DNA of 64,000 nt, from the NCBI GenBank assembly GCA_021464415.1, contig CM038470.1:12350394-12414393 (forward strand), in the 5' to 3' direction. Shown here piece by piece: positions 50,618-61,700 of the stretch (the stretch's first letter is position 1; each line of letters starts with the position of its first letter). The notes beneath the pieces were generated by a model that saw only the letters and a program-made list of their open reading frames with translations, made no database searches and had not been told where the DNA came from. Source of the stretch: Lonicera japonica. Lineage: Eukaryota > Streptophyta > Magnoliopsida > Dipsacales > Caprifoliaceae. A program made the position numbers and the translations under genes.

Positions 50618-50975
50618 GGGTGCATTTCTTACATAGACCAATCCGCACGGATTGGTCCACTTTTTGCCACGTGTAGGTCACTCTCTCAACATAGAAAGAA
50701 AGACACGCTTTCTCTCTCTCTCTCTCTCTCCTTCTCTCCTCTGTATTAAAAATAGAGAAGAACGGAGAGGGAAGTAGAGGATGAATGAAGAAAGTGAAAT
50801 ACCACGTTCGTTGAGAGAGAAGAGGAAAGAAGAATTCTGTGAAAAGAGAAAAGAAAAAACAGAGGAGAGAACAAGAGAGAGAAAACGTGTCTTTCTTTCT
50901 ATGTTGAGAGAGTGAGCTACAAGCGGCAAAAAGTGGACCAATCCGTGCAGATTGGTCCGTGTACGAAATGCACCC
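50618..50975. mobile_element. Long-TIR element copy 1 (foldback MITE), 358 bp
   Basis: Inverted ends of about 100 bp: GGGTGCATTTCTTACATAG at the left and the complement of GGGTGCATTTCGTACACGG at the right. Each end contains CCAATCCGCACGGATTGG-type small hairpins and TCAACATAGAAAGAAAGACAC. It is flanked by TATATA on both sides. The interior is purine-rich (GAGAGAGAAGAGGAAAGAAG). Same family as 53180-54256. Confidence 0.9.
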
Positions 50976-53179
50976 TATATATATGACACCGGTGTTTGAA
51001 CTCTAATTGTATTCTATATTGCCGAAAATGTTGCGTATTAATTAATACTTCTATTAAGAATGTAGAACAGCTATTTATTAACGTTTTTGTTACATTTTGT
51101 AAATTTTTTGTAGTGACTTGAGATTTGTGAAAATAAAATAAGAGCAATAAATTAATTAATCTTATGCAGCAATAAACATGATAGTCAACTTATTGAATTT
51201 ACCAATAAAAAACAAGATAGTCAAATAATTGGGCAAGCTTGATATCTACTTGATAATATTTTATTGAGCAAGTGGTTAATTAGCCATTTAATCGCAACTA
51301 TTTGCAAGATAATATGCATTAGCTAAATCCCTTTCAACTATCACGTTTTAGCACTTTACTTCAAAATTTATAAAAGTCGACAGTAAACCCCCCAAACTAT
51401 AAACTCTTATCACTTAACCCTACGGTATTAACATAATCGCCCTTCTACATAGTCAACAAAAAGTACAAAACAAAACTAAAAATAAAAAAATATGAAAGAA
51501 AAATAAAATAAACCCATACACACCAATCTCCGCCATAAAACCCCCATAACCCAACCTCCACTTTCACCGCGTATAAACTCCCCGCCCAACCACCACCTAC
51601 AGTCGCCAGTTACGCTGCTGCAAGTCTACAACCATAGTCGCCACTGTTATATGCATGCACAATGACCTAGCAAATACTCTTATTCTTCTCATCACAATCC
51701 CCATTTAAAACACTCTCAAAACTATGTATATATATATGAATCATACACACACACACACACACATATATATATACGTACATCACATATTTAGGATTTAATT
51801 TTCACCCTCAAATTTAAAATCACTCTTAGATTGAAAATGCTAATGAAGGTGAGTTTGTGTGTTAAGTTGTATGTTTAGCGAATGTAATATATAATTGTAA
51901 AAAATGGCAACATATTTTGCTTGTTTTTTCACTTTGGCCATAATACTTTATTTTTCACGAAAAATGGTAACGTTCTTTCATTTTCTTTGACCGTTAGCCA
52001 TTCCGTCTAATAAACTTAATAGTGTGTTGATGCGGAAAAAAAATTGTTGACATGGCACACTAACTCATAGATGACATGGCAAAAATTTGTTTATGTCACA
52101 AGACATATTTGAATTTTGTTTTTAGAAAATAATTTGATGATTTGGAATATATATATACATACAAAATAGATCGTAACTCATGCCGAAAACAATATACACC
52201 ATTAAAAACATTTTGCATTTTAAACTAAAAATCGTTTACTCTTTATACAATTTTAAGATTCAAAAGGCATTGTCCTATGAATACATACACATATATATCA
52301 TAATTTTTCTCTTTTGATCTATAATCAAAATCCCATATTCATATACATATACATCTACATACATATGGGCTCCTCAATTAGAAATGCATTACCACAAATC
52401 AACTGCTTTCCTCATCTATTGCGAGTAAGATTTAGGAATTATAATGTAGCATACACAAACTTAAAAACACAACATAAATACCAAAAGTTTTAATGGGACT
52501 AGGCATGGGTTAAGACCTAGTGTATATATATCCTAAATCATAAAATTTGCCATATATATATTCAAAGATATCTTGCTTTGTCAGCAAAAATTTGTCACAT
52601 CAGTGCGTCGTTAAGTCTATAAGACAGACTGGCTAACGGTGAAAAAAATTAAAAGCACGTTACCATTTTTCATGAAAAATAAAGTATATATAATGGATAA
52701 AGTGGAAAAAATATGTAAAGTATGTTACTATTTTTTGCAATTATTCCTATATATGTGTGTGTTTTATTTCTCTATGTACATACATACATGTAGAGAGAGT
52801 GGTGTTGTGTGTGTGGGTGGGGGGGGGTTTGATGATAATGATGGTGGCGTGGGGAAAATTAATGGGTGTGGGGGGGGGGATTGGGGGGGGGGGGGGGCAA
52901 TTTGTGTTTTTCTTTTCTTTTTCTCTCTCTTGATTTATTTGTATTCCTTTTGTATTTTTATTCTTTTTACAAGGACAATAAAGTTATTTTAGGAGTTAAG
53001 TGATAATGACTAATAGTTTAAGGAGTTTTATTGTGGACTTTTATAAATCAGGAGTAAAGTGCAAAAGTGCTATAATTCAGGGAGATTTAGTGTATTTTAC
53101 CAATATTTGTATTGCATGTGACCAACTTTATCCAACAATCCAACATTTGGATTTATCTATATGACTATATATATATAGA
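50976..53179. repeat. Inverted segment between the two long-TIR elements
   Basis: 50990-51300 is the inverted complement of 45525-45800. 53110-53170 (CACATGCAATACAAAT-type sequence, inverted) matches 45475-45505. At 45.5 kb these blocks run in the other direction and join the 45820-46086 block, which here lies beyond the second long-TIR element at 54265-54510. This is what an inversion of the segment between two copies of one element would give. Confidence 0.75.
51309..53105. mobile_element. Large foldback element, ~1.8 kb, within the inverted segment
   Basis: About 115 bp at each end pair as inverted repeats: left AGCTAAATCCCTTTCAACTA and TTTATAAAAGTCGACAGTAA; right complement ACTAAATCTCCCTGAATTAT and TTTATAAAAGTCCACAATAA. 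These ends belong to the family at 8621-9170, but the interior is different. It includes CA/TA microsatellites near 51726-51772 and G-rich runs near 52812-52898. No recognisable protein. Confidence 0.75.
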
Positions 53180-54115
53180 GGGTGGATTTCCTACACGGAC
53201 CAATCCGCACGGATTGGTCCACTTTTTGCCACGTGTAGCTCACTCTCTCAACATAGAAAGAAAGACACGTTTTCTCTCTCTCTCTTGTTCTCTCCTCTGT
53301 TTTTTCTTCTCTCTTTTCACAGATTTCTTATTTCCTCTCTCTCTTCTTTACTCTTCTCTCTCAACGAACGTGGTATTTCACTCTTTTCATTCCTCCTCTA
53401 CTTTCCTCGCCGTTCCTCTCTCTTTCTAATACCTCAATCCCTCAATCCAAACTCAATAAATTTCTCAACCCCCAACCCACATACACTCTCAAATCAAATT
53501 GAGAGATGAGCCTTAACATATAATAATTTTTTTTTTCAAATTTTCAAGCTATGATTTGAGTGTGATTTGGGTTTAAAGACAGACGGAAACTGATTTGGGT
53601 TTAAATGACTTGGGTTTTAAGAAATAAAATTAAGATTTATTAAAATATTGGATGTAGTCCCGGTGTGATTCGAGTGTTTTTGGATTGCTTTTTGAAAAAG
53701 AGAAGAAAGATATGGGGAATTGCACGTTCAAATTATCAACTTGATACCAAATTATTTGTGTTATAGGCTAAAAAACATGACCAAAAAATCAAGAAACCCA
53801 AAACCTAAGAAAAAACAATCTTCCTCGCTATCACAAAACCCAAACTATTCCCATCTCAATAGAGTTAACAAAATCTGCAATTCCCCTAAAAACCCAAAAG
53901 CCATAGACACTTATTTCTCTAACCCACCAAGAAAATCACACAGAAAATCTAGAAAAATCCATTTACAAGCCCACCTCCTCTGTTTCTTCAAAACAGAGCT
54001 ACCCACTTGATTTCCTTTCACCGGAATTCGATTCGATCAAAAAAGAAGAATAAGAAGAAAAATAGAGTAAAGAAGAAATCTATGAAAAGAGAGAAGAAAA
54101 ATAGAGGAAAGAAGA

Positions 54116-54164
<49 letters not shown>

Positions 54165-54256
54165 AACTTGTCTTTCTTTCTATGTTAAGAGAGTGAGCTA
54201 CACGCGGCAAAAAGTGGACCAATCCGTCCGGATTGGTCCGTGTAGGAAATGCACCC
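53180..54256. mobile_element. Long-TIR element copy 2, ~1.08 kb, with unrelated interior
   Basis: The ends match copy 1 at 50618-50975, with CCAATCCGCACGGATTGG near 53203 and CCAATCCGTCCGGATTGG near 54218. An (AG)n run lies at 54119-54160. The extra interior (about 53460-54030) is not in copy 1 and may be captured DNA or the longer parental form. A Lys-rich frame at 53720-54010 has no recognised domain. Confidence 0.85.
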
Positions 54257-54745
54257 CATATATATATATATATATATATATATCAACATCTGCACTACAT
54301 ATGGTCAATTTTGTTCTGGTTGATCTTCCTACCATTGTTAAAAATCACACGAGGCTAAATGTGAGACAATTCAAATGAGAAAGTGCCATTTTGAAGTGTG
54401 ATAAAAGACTTGAACTAGAAAAAGAAATGTTTGTATACCATATTAAATTAAAGGAAAAAAACTAAGAATATCTTCCTTCCAAAAATTTGTTGTCGGGTAA
54501 TTTATCCCTTTTGCGATATGTCATCTTAAAATTTCAAAATACAATTCACTTACAATATTTGTCACAAACAATTTAGCAGAATATTTTAAATGATTTAAAC
54601 ATTTCTCTTTATCAAACAAACAAGCTCACACATGTACACTTGCGTTACACATTAATTAAACTACGCAGTTATTCATAAACAACGCTAATATTTTATTACT
54701 TCACGTACATGTTAACATTAAAGATATGCTTCGGCACTTGTGGTG

Positions 54746-56846
54746 CTACATAATAGCCAAATTTATGTCATCTATTAAACGATTTAAATCGTTATAAGAA
54801 GAACCCCCTTCAGCTATACTTTCTTTACCCAATTTTGCCGTCATATCAACCGATTGCACGATCTCATTTTCAAATTTCACCTCCATAATATCCATCACCA
54901 TTTTCTCAATCACGACCCTGTCACATGTGTCTTTCATATCCATTCCAAGCTTCCATACCTCACTCACAAACCTACTGTTCAGTTGTTGATCTGCATGATG
55001 AGGCCAGCAAATCATCGGCACTCCCTCAATTATACTCTCCAAAGTTGAGTTCCATCCGGAGTGTGTTAAAAACGCACCTATTGCTGAGTGTGCAAGAACC
55101 TCTTCTTGTGCAACCCAGTTTACAATGCAACCCCTTTCTTTTGTACCATTCAAAAGTTCCTCTGGAATTACGTAGGTATCTTCATAACCAATAATGGAGC
55201 CCGGCCTTCTAACCCATAAAAATCGTTTCCCACTATTCACCAAACCATGCCAAAACTCAATGAGTTGGTCCATCGTCATGACCGCTAGACTTCCCATGTT
55301 AATATATATGACAGATTTTGTCAGTTGTTTGTCGAGCCAGTCAATACAATGTTTTTCCTCTTCCCAAAGGCTATTTGAAGAGTTGGCCGTTGGGGATTTA
55401 GTTTGTAATACGAGTCTAGTCTTGAAGTGCGCATGTAATGGACCTATGGCATATGTGTTCGGGCAAATGGAACGCAGTTGGGATAGAATTGGTTTTTCCA
55501 ATTCTTCAAAGGTGTTGAGTATCAATCCTTGTGCTCGCTTTAACTGTTTGCCCTGGTTTAGGGCAAGCTCAAATTCAATAGTAGGCTTAGCAGGATTGTA
55601 GCTGCGATACAAACCTGGAAGATCACGTTGTCGAATAAGAACTTCTGATCCTGGAACACATGATATTGGTGCATCCAAGTCATTTCCTAGAGCAAACAGC
55701 ATGATTAGCAAGCCACACTAGAGAAGAAAAAAAAATAACACGAGGTCCGTGAGCCTAACTAACTATATAATGAGTATATTTACAATTAAATGGAAAGGAA
55801 AACAATTTTAGAATTAATACGTACATGCAAGAATTATACTAAACATGTTAAACAAATTGACTAATGTAATAATAGAGTAATCCATTTGTTATATGCAGTA
55901 CGTATATTTGAGATCTCTATATATGATCCAAGAATTTAGGAGGTTTTAATTAAGTTCCATTGTTCTTTCTCACATGCATGTCAATATAAATTCTATTTAT
56001 TATAAATTAAAACCAACTAAAATTTCCATAGTAAGTTTCCATGATGTTTTTGTCACGAATAATAAAAATAACGTACCTCAAATATATTTCCCCATTTTTC
56101 TCCACAAAATATTTTAACAAATAAGGCAATATAATTTCACTTAATTTGTGATTAGTCGTAGTATATAATTATACATTATGCTTCAAACACGACTTATTCT
56201 TCTGGAAAATAAAAAAAAATTATACATACATATGCTTTTGATAATAAAATTGTCATATTTGATTGGAACCTCTTCAATTCAAATAAAAGAAATAGGATTA
56301 GTTAAAGGTAGTTAAGTAAAAATCACCTTTGAAGGGAAGTTGACCATCTTCAATAAGCTTGGAAATACGCAAATAAGCCCAAACACAACAAGGACTCAAA
56401 GTCTCAAAGTAAAATATAGAAATCCGATTCTCAAGAGCAACATCAACAGCAAAATCAAAGATCCCATCTGCTATAATGCAGGTCACTGGCCGTCCAGAGC
56501 TCCGGCCACCGGAATTTACAATCTCCCTAAAAATAGGCTTTGTTACGGCTTCAATGCCTTGAATCAACTCGTCGAAACAGTCGATGGATCGAGGGTGATC
56601 TTTCGAAAGACCGTCGGGGACTGTTTGGAAACTGAAATGTGGGTAGCGTGAAAAACGAGAATGAACGTCGGTGTGCTGGAGAAGCTGCCGGTGGATGTGG
56701 TCGGTGTTGAGGAAGGTGACGTGGATGCCGGAGATACAGAGGAGCTCTGCTAATTTGAGGTTGCAGTTAATTGGACCTTGGAGTGGTAATGGAAAAATGA
56801 GTACATGAGGAGGAGGAGGAGGGATTAGTGGTTGTTTGATATTCAT
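54746..56846 (-). CDS. UGT-C: UDP-glycosyltransferase, 7-deoxyloganetic acid glucosyltransferase-like, catalytic His to Pro, altered PSPG
   Basis: Exon 1 is 56846-56327 and exon 2 is 55686-54746, joined in phase 1 (AAAG|GTGATT ... CTCTAG|GAAATG) to give 486 residues. Exon 1 has exactly the same length as in UGT-B (520 bases). The acceptor half starts HVLIFPLPLQGPINCN with Pro25 (codon CCA) at the catalytic His position; the partner Asp is kept (IIADGIFDF). The PSPG box at about 364-407 opens NWVAQEEVLAHSAIGAFLTH instead of GWAPQEEVL...GGF: the Pro and a Gly are changed, while GWNSTLES and the last-position Gln (DQQ) are kept. The SFGSL loop reads NMGSLAVM. The intron is 640 bp. An in-frame CAGAGA-rich extension upstream begins with TTG, not ATG, so ATG 56846 is chosen. 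The frame is complete; function may have drifted. Confidence 0.92.
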
Positions 56847-56867
56847 TTCTGTCTGTCTCTGTCTCTG

Positions 56868-56949
56868 TCTCTGTCTGTTCAATTGATTGAGTTTGGGTGT
56901 GTCAATGGTCTCTGTCTGTTCAATTGATCGAGTTTGGGTGTGTCAATGG
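56868..56949. repeat. 41-bp tandem duplication just upstream of UGT-C
   Basis: 56868-56908 and 56909-56949 both read TCTCTGTCTGTTCAATTGAT, then YGAGTTTGGGTGTGTCAATGG, with one base different. They lie 22-103 bases before the UGT-C ATG, that is, in the 5' UTR or core promoter. A CTGTCT run at 56849-56878 adjoins. Confidence 0.92.
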
Positions 56950-57451
56950 AAGCTCAAACTAATTGTTGCTTACATTTCTTCTATCTTTCAAGTTTGACCT
57001 TGATTTGTATTATAGATGCCAAAAAATTAAGTTTCGTTGGGTGTGCAGATTAAAATACTATATAACAAAAATGTATTACATAAGCAAGAATTACAGCATT
57101 ACTATAACGACACCTTTAAAGATTATTAATATTATTTTAAGAAATTTTTTTAGACAGATATATTTATCTAATATAAAAGAGTGACATTTTTATTTTTGAA
57201 ATTTTTAAAATGAGTTGTGTTATTATCCAATTAAAAATAACTAGGGAAGTAAAGCATTTCATTGCAACATTCACTGTCGGCCAAGATCATTATTGTTTTA
57301 AGCAAAATTTTATCTACCATTAAATGATCACATTCTACCGATTACTTGTTAGTTATAGAAAACAAATTAAAATAATAAATTTCATCAAGATCCAACTTTT
57401 AATGTACATGATATCCAAAATATATATATCACTATTTTTATCAAGAGTTTT

Positions 57452-57638
57452 TTTTTTTTTGGTTCCTCACGGGGTGTCCGGGCCAGCTTTCGCGCACCTC
57501 GACTAATCCCCGCTCGCGGTTCGTGGCTGCCGCTGGCCAAGCATTATTTTGACAACGCCGGGGTTCGACCTTGGGAGCTCCAAGTCGACCCAAGGTTGTC
57601 CCAGTGGCAACCTTATACCACTGGGCCAAGAGGCTTGG
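57452..57638 (-). mobile_element. tRNA-derived SINE with 16-bp target duplication
   Basis: On the minus strand it starts CCAAGCCTCTTGGCCCAGTGG, with an RNA polymerase III A-box-like TGGCCCAGTGG and, about 35 bases on, a B-box-like GGTCGAACCCC. It ends in a poly(A) tract (poly-T at 57448-57461 on +). The 16-mer TTTTATCAAGAGTTTT flanks it exactly (57436-57451 and 57639-57654). It is GC-rich against an AT-rich background. This is a textbook SINE insertion, and the perfect duplication means it is young. Confidence 0.93.
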
Positions 57639-57654
57639 TTTTATCAAGAGTTTT

Positions 57655-58769
57655 AATTCATGCATAATTGACTCTCACTTCTCACCTAAAGAAGCTGTGG
57701 ATTCCATTCTCCCTCTTCATAGTATTCAACGTATTCTAGAACTAGCTTGTTCTTCTAAACATATCCACTTGCACAGATTTATAATGAAGGTGGCCATGTG
57801 CATTAGGAGTTCATCTAATGGGAGAGTGAATTCAAAATCCCAAAAAAGCTGCCCTAAAAATTTGCATCTTATTCAATTTGGGTGACAGCCCCAAATTTTT
57901 TTCTGTTTGTTTGCCCACGTGGCGCAAAGCAAAATTACAATATAATAATACTTAATTATTCAAAATTAAAAGTCTATTTTCATTTATAAATTATATAAGA
58001 AAGCGAATCTTTAATTTGGGAGAGAGGGAATTATATATGTGAAGTGAATAGTTGATTCACACATGTTAGGACTTGATAAAAATCACAGTTTGTTTATACT
58101 ATTATAAAATGAAAGCAGATGAAAATAATTATGGAACTTAGAGGTTGAAAAGATAATTTCTAACGATCGAGTCAACAATAATTTTATATTAAATTTTATA
58201 AGTGCTCAAAAAAAAATACACATACATTATATATGCACCTACATCCTTTTAAGTAAATGACGAGTAGTGGTACAAATAAACCCTACAGAATCTAGTAACC
58301 AATGAACTATGTCCCTCATTTTTACTATAAACTCACACAAGATTTTCAATCTAAAAGAAAAACAAAAAGTATAATTAGCGGAGGACTCGAATACATTTGG
58401 ACATTGCTTTAAATAAAGAAAAATGCTGCAAGTAGTTAAAAACATAGTACCAAATTTTGTAATTCCCTAAACTTTTGAGTTATCTATTATTTTATTTTAT
58501 TTAAAATTTTGTTTAAATGTATCAATATCACATGTAGAAATTAAATCTTCTCAAAAAATAAAGTTGGAATGAATTATCTAATTTTAGAAATAAGTAATTT
58601 CAAGTGTTACTTGAAATGACTTAATTTGAGTTCTTGTAAATCAACTTGAATTATCATATTTATAATTATTTAATTTATACAACCAAACACTAATAAATAA
58701 AAATTTTATAAATTATTTAATTCACATTTTAATGGACAACCAAACGACCCTTAGTAAACTCAATTTATT
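57655..58769. other. UGT-C/UGT-D spacer, no gene seen
   Basis: The region between the SINE and the UGT-D stop is AT-rich. A frame at 57571-57885 is chance coding across the SINE edge. The UGT-D 3' UTR should lie at the right end. Confidence 0.45.
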
Positions 58770-61700
58770 TCAAGCAATCATAGACCCTATGAACTCGATC
58801 AATTTCTCCAAATTACAGAAAGATGACCCACCATCACTAATAGCATTTCTAGCCATTTTTGCCATTTCATCAGCCTTTTTCAAGAACTCATCTTTCCTAT
58901 CAACCATCACATCCCTAACAGCCTTGTGGATCACTGCTCGGTCACACGTATCTTTCATATCCAACCCTAGCTTCCAAATCTCGTTCACAAACCTACTGTT
59001 AATCGTCTGGTCCGCAAAGTACGGCCAACAGATCATCGGCACGCCAGTAAACACGCTTTCCAACGTGGAATTCCATCCACTGTGAGTCAAAAACCCACCT
59101 ACGGCCGGATGGTCCAAAACCTCTTCCTGCGGGGCCCACCCCACCATATAACCTCTCTCCCTCGTACCCTCCTCCACCTCTGCCGGAATCTGCCGCTCCC
59201 CATCTTTTCCAGTGATGGAATCAGGCCGCATCACCCACAAAAACCTCACCCCACTATTGGCCAAACCATACCAAAACTCCATCAATTCGTCTCTAGTTAA
59301 AATAGTGGCACTTCCAAAGCTCACGTAGATCACAGATTTTGAGGGCTGTGAATTGAGCCATTTTATGCAACTACGGTCTTCTTCCCAAAAGCTACCGGCG
59401 GCAGTGGAGTTGTCCGCTGATTGTGATTCCAGCCGGGATTTAAGATGAGCGTGCAATGGGCCCACGGAGAAGAGGATTGGGCAATATTTGCGTATTTGAG
59501 AGAGTATCGGTCCTTCTAAGTCTTCAAAGGTGTTGAGTATGAGCGCTCGGGCTCTAGTTGATCGTCGTGTTTCGGTTTTGATGGTTTGGAAACTAGGGTC
59601 ATCGACCTCGTCAACGCGGAAAAATCCTGGTAGGTCACGGCGCCGGAGAAAGCCTTCCATTCCAGGGACACTCTTCACTATTAGATCCATCTCTTCTCTT
59701 TTCCAGTAGGTCACTTTGTCAACATCTTTCGCTATGCCATAAGAAATGATAGTAAAATTTAGTAGTTATGAGGCCGTTGAATTGAAACACAAATTTGAAT
59801 GATGCTATATTGGCTGTCCCATGATACACAGGGAATTGTACGAAAATTAGAAAGGGGCTGTTTTCCGATATACAACATAATTGTTAGGGCTTTGTTCTTG
59901 TATATACAATACGTAAAATGTTGGGACCTCGTCTAAGATATATATAAAAATTATTTATAAAAAGAGCCCTGTGTGGGTTTGTGGTCACAAAAGCACAAAC
60001 TTTAAAATAAATGAATATATTTTTCAGTTTAAATCATTACATGCATTTCCATTGACCTCTTCTAACTACATTTGAGCAATTGAGACCCTCCCGTTTATTT
60101 TTTTCATCACTTTTACCTACATCACTACCCATTCCAGATGCACTACCTCTGTGTTTGTTTTTTCCTCCTGCTATTTCATTTCATATTCATATTGGGCATT
60201 GCCTAATATAAAGAGTTGCTAATATTGAACTTGAGATGGTCTTTCGTCACTAAAATCTGGACACAGAGCAGCTGTTAATCCATCTAAGGATGAAGTTCTT
60301 CAAACAGCCTGTTGTCTCAAACTCCCCACCCCCACCATCCCAACTTTGTGGAGTTTCACATGGTCCCTCGAGTGCCATCAGAAATTTAAGCATTTTTGGT
60401 GGAAATGCTGCAGGAATGGCAGAAACTTTCTCTGTTAGTAGCTCCACTGTATACGCTACAGCTAGTAGGTCTTTAGAAAAATAGCCGCTGTAGTGCTTTC
60501 AAACTAAAAGGTAAGAAGGCAGTACAGAATTTTGAGAGATGCAAGGGTGAGGTGACATTCTAGTGGTTAGAGAAGTTTCTCATAAAATTGTAGCTGGTGA
60601 TTTTAGCAATTTGATGGTAGCAGGACCGATCCTAAGTAACATAAGCCCCTGCACCAAAATTGAACTTACGGCTTTTGATGTTTTATAGAAAATAGATCTT
60701 CAGCCTTTATTCTAATACGATAATCAAAATATTGAGCTTCTGACCCAAGCTACTAAAACCTTTAGAGTACTTCGGACCCTGTGCAATTGCCCACGCAGCA
60801 CTTGCAGCACACATGAGGTCCCCAAAAGCTAGAATCCGTGCATTATTCAGAGGGGAAGCCCAGCCCCTCCTAAGGAAGTGGCCTTCTATTGTGTTTGGCA
60901 TTAGATAACATTGGATCCCTCAGCTGGCGAATGGAAAGATTTCATTTTCTTTATGTGGTACAGATGCTAATTAGGCATCTCATATTGTTTTCCCCAATTG
61001 CCTTTGAGGAAGCAATTACCAAATTATCTGTCGACTCAGATTCCTTGCATCATCCTCCTGCTGGAAGCTGATTCTCTTCCATTTCTTAGTGGTAAGCAAT
61101 TGCATTATAATGAAACTGGCAACGCATGTCTACGATACAACTTTCGCTTAAAGAGAACACAATTGTTACTTACAATAATTTTAGAAAGGTTTAGTGTGTT
61201 TTTTTTTTTTTTTGAGAGGAAAAGATAGAATCTAATCAAGCTGGGCAATTAAAACAATCAGACACCTTAAGCCAATCAAGGATATTAGCATCCCACGACA
61301 TTGGACCACCTACAATTAGTAATTACAAACTCAAGGATATTAGCATCCCACGACATTGGACCACCTACAATTAGTAATTACAAACTCGAGAAACAAAAGG
61401 AAAAACATAATCTTTTCCGAGCAACAACCAACGAAGGCCATCAACAATGGAGTTAATATCTTCCCAGCAGACCATTAATTAATCTCGGAAAGGGAATTGG
61501 GTACGAATTTCAATTTTGAGATAACAAAAAAAAAAATGGTCCTACAAGAGCAGTAGGTAGTATTAATCCACTCTGTCCTGTCCTAATTGGTGGTGGTACC
61601 ACTAACTACGTAAAACTAAGCAAGCCTAGGATCAACAAGTAGTGCATGGCTAATAAAACAAAAAATAAGAATACACACCTTTTAGAGGAACTTCACCAGC

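Noticed and set aside
54007..54378. Lys/Arg/Glu-rich 123-residue frame
   Set aside because: It is created by the purine-rich arm and (AG)n run of the long-TIR element.
56847..56882. N-terminal extension of UGT-C rich in Arg-Gln
   Set aside because: The extension begins with TTG and translates a CTGTCT microsatellite; ATG 56846 gives the same exon 1 length as UGT-B.
57571..57885. 104-residue frame starting in the SINE
   Set aside because: It spans the SINE boundary and its target duplication, so it cannot be an ancestral gene.
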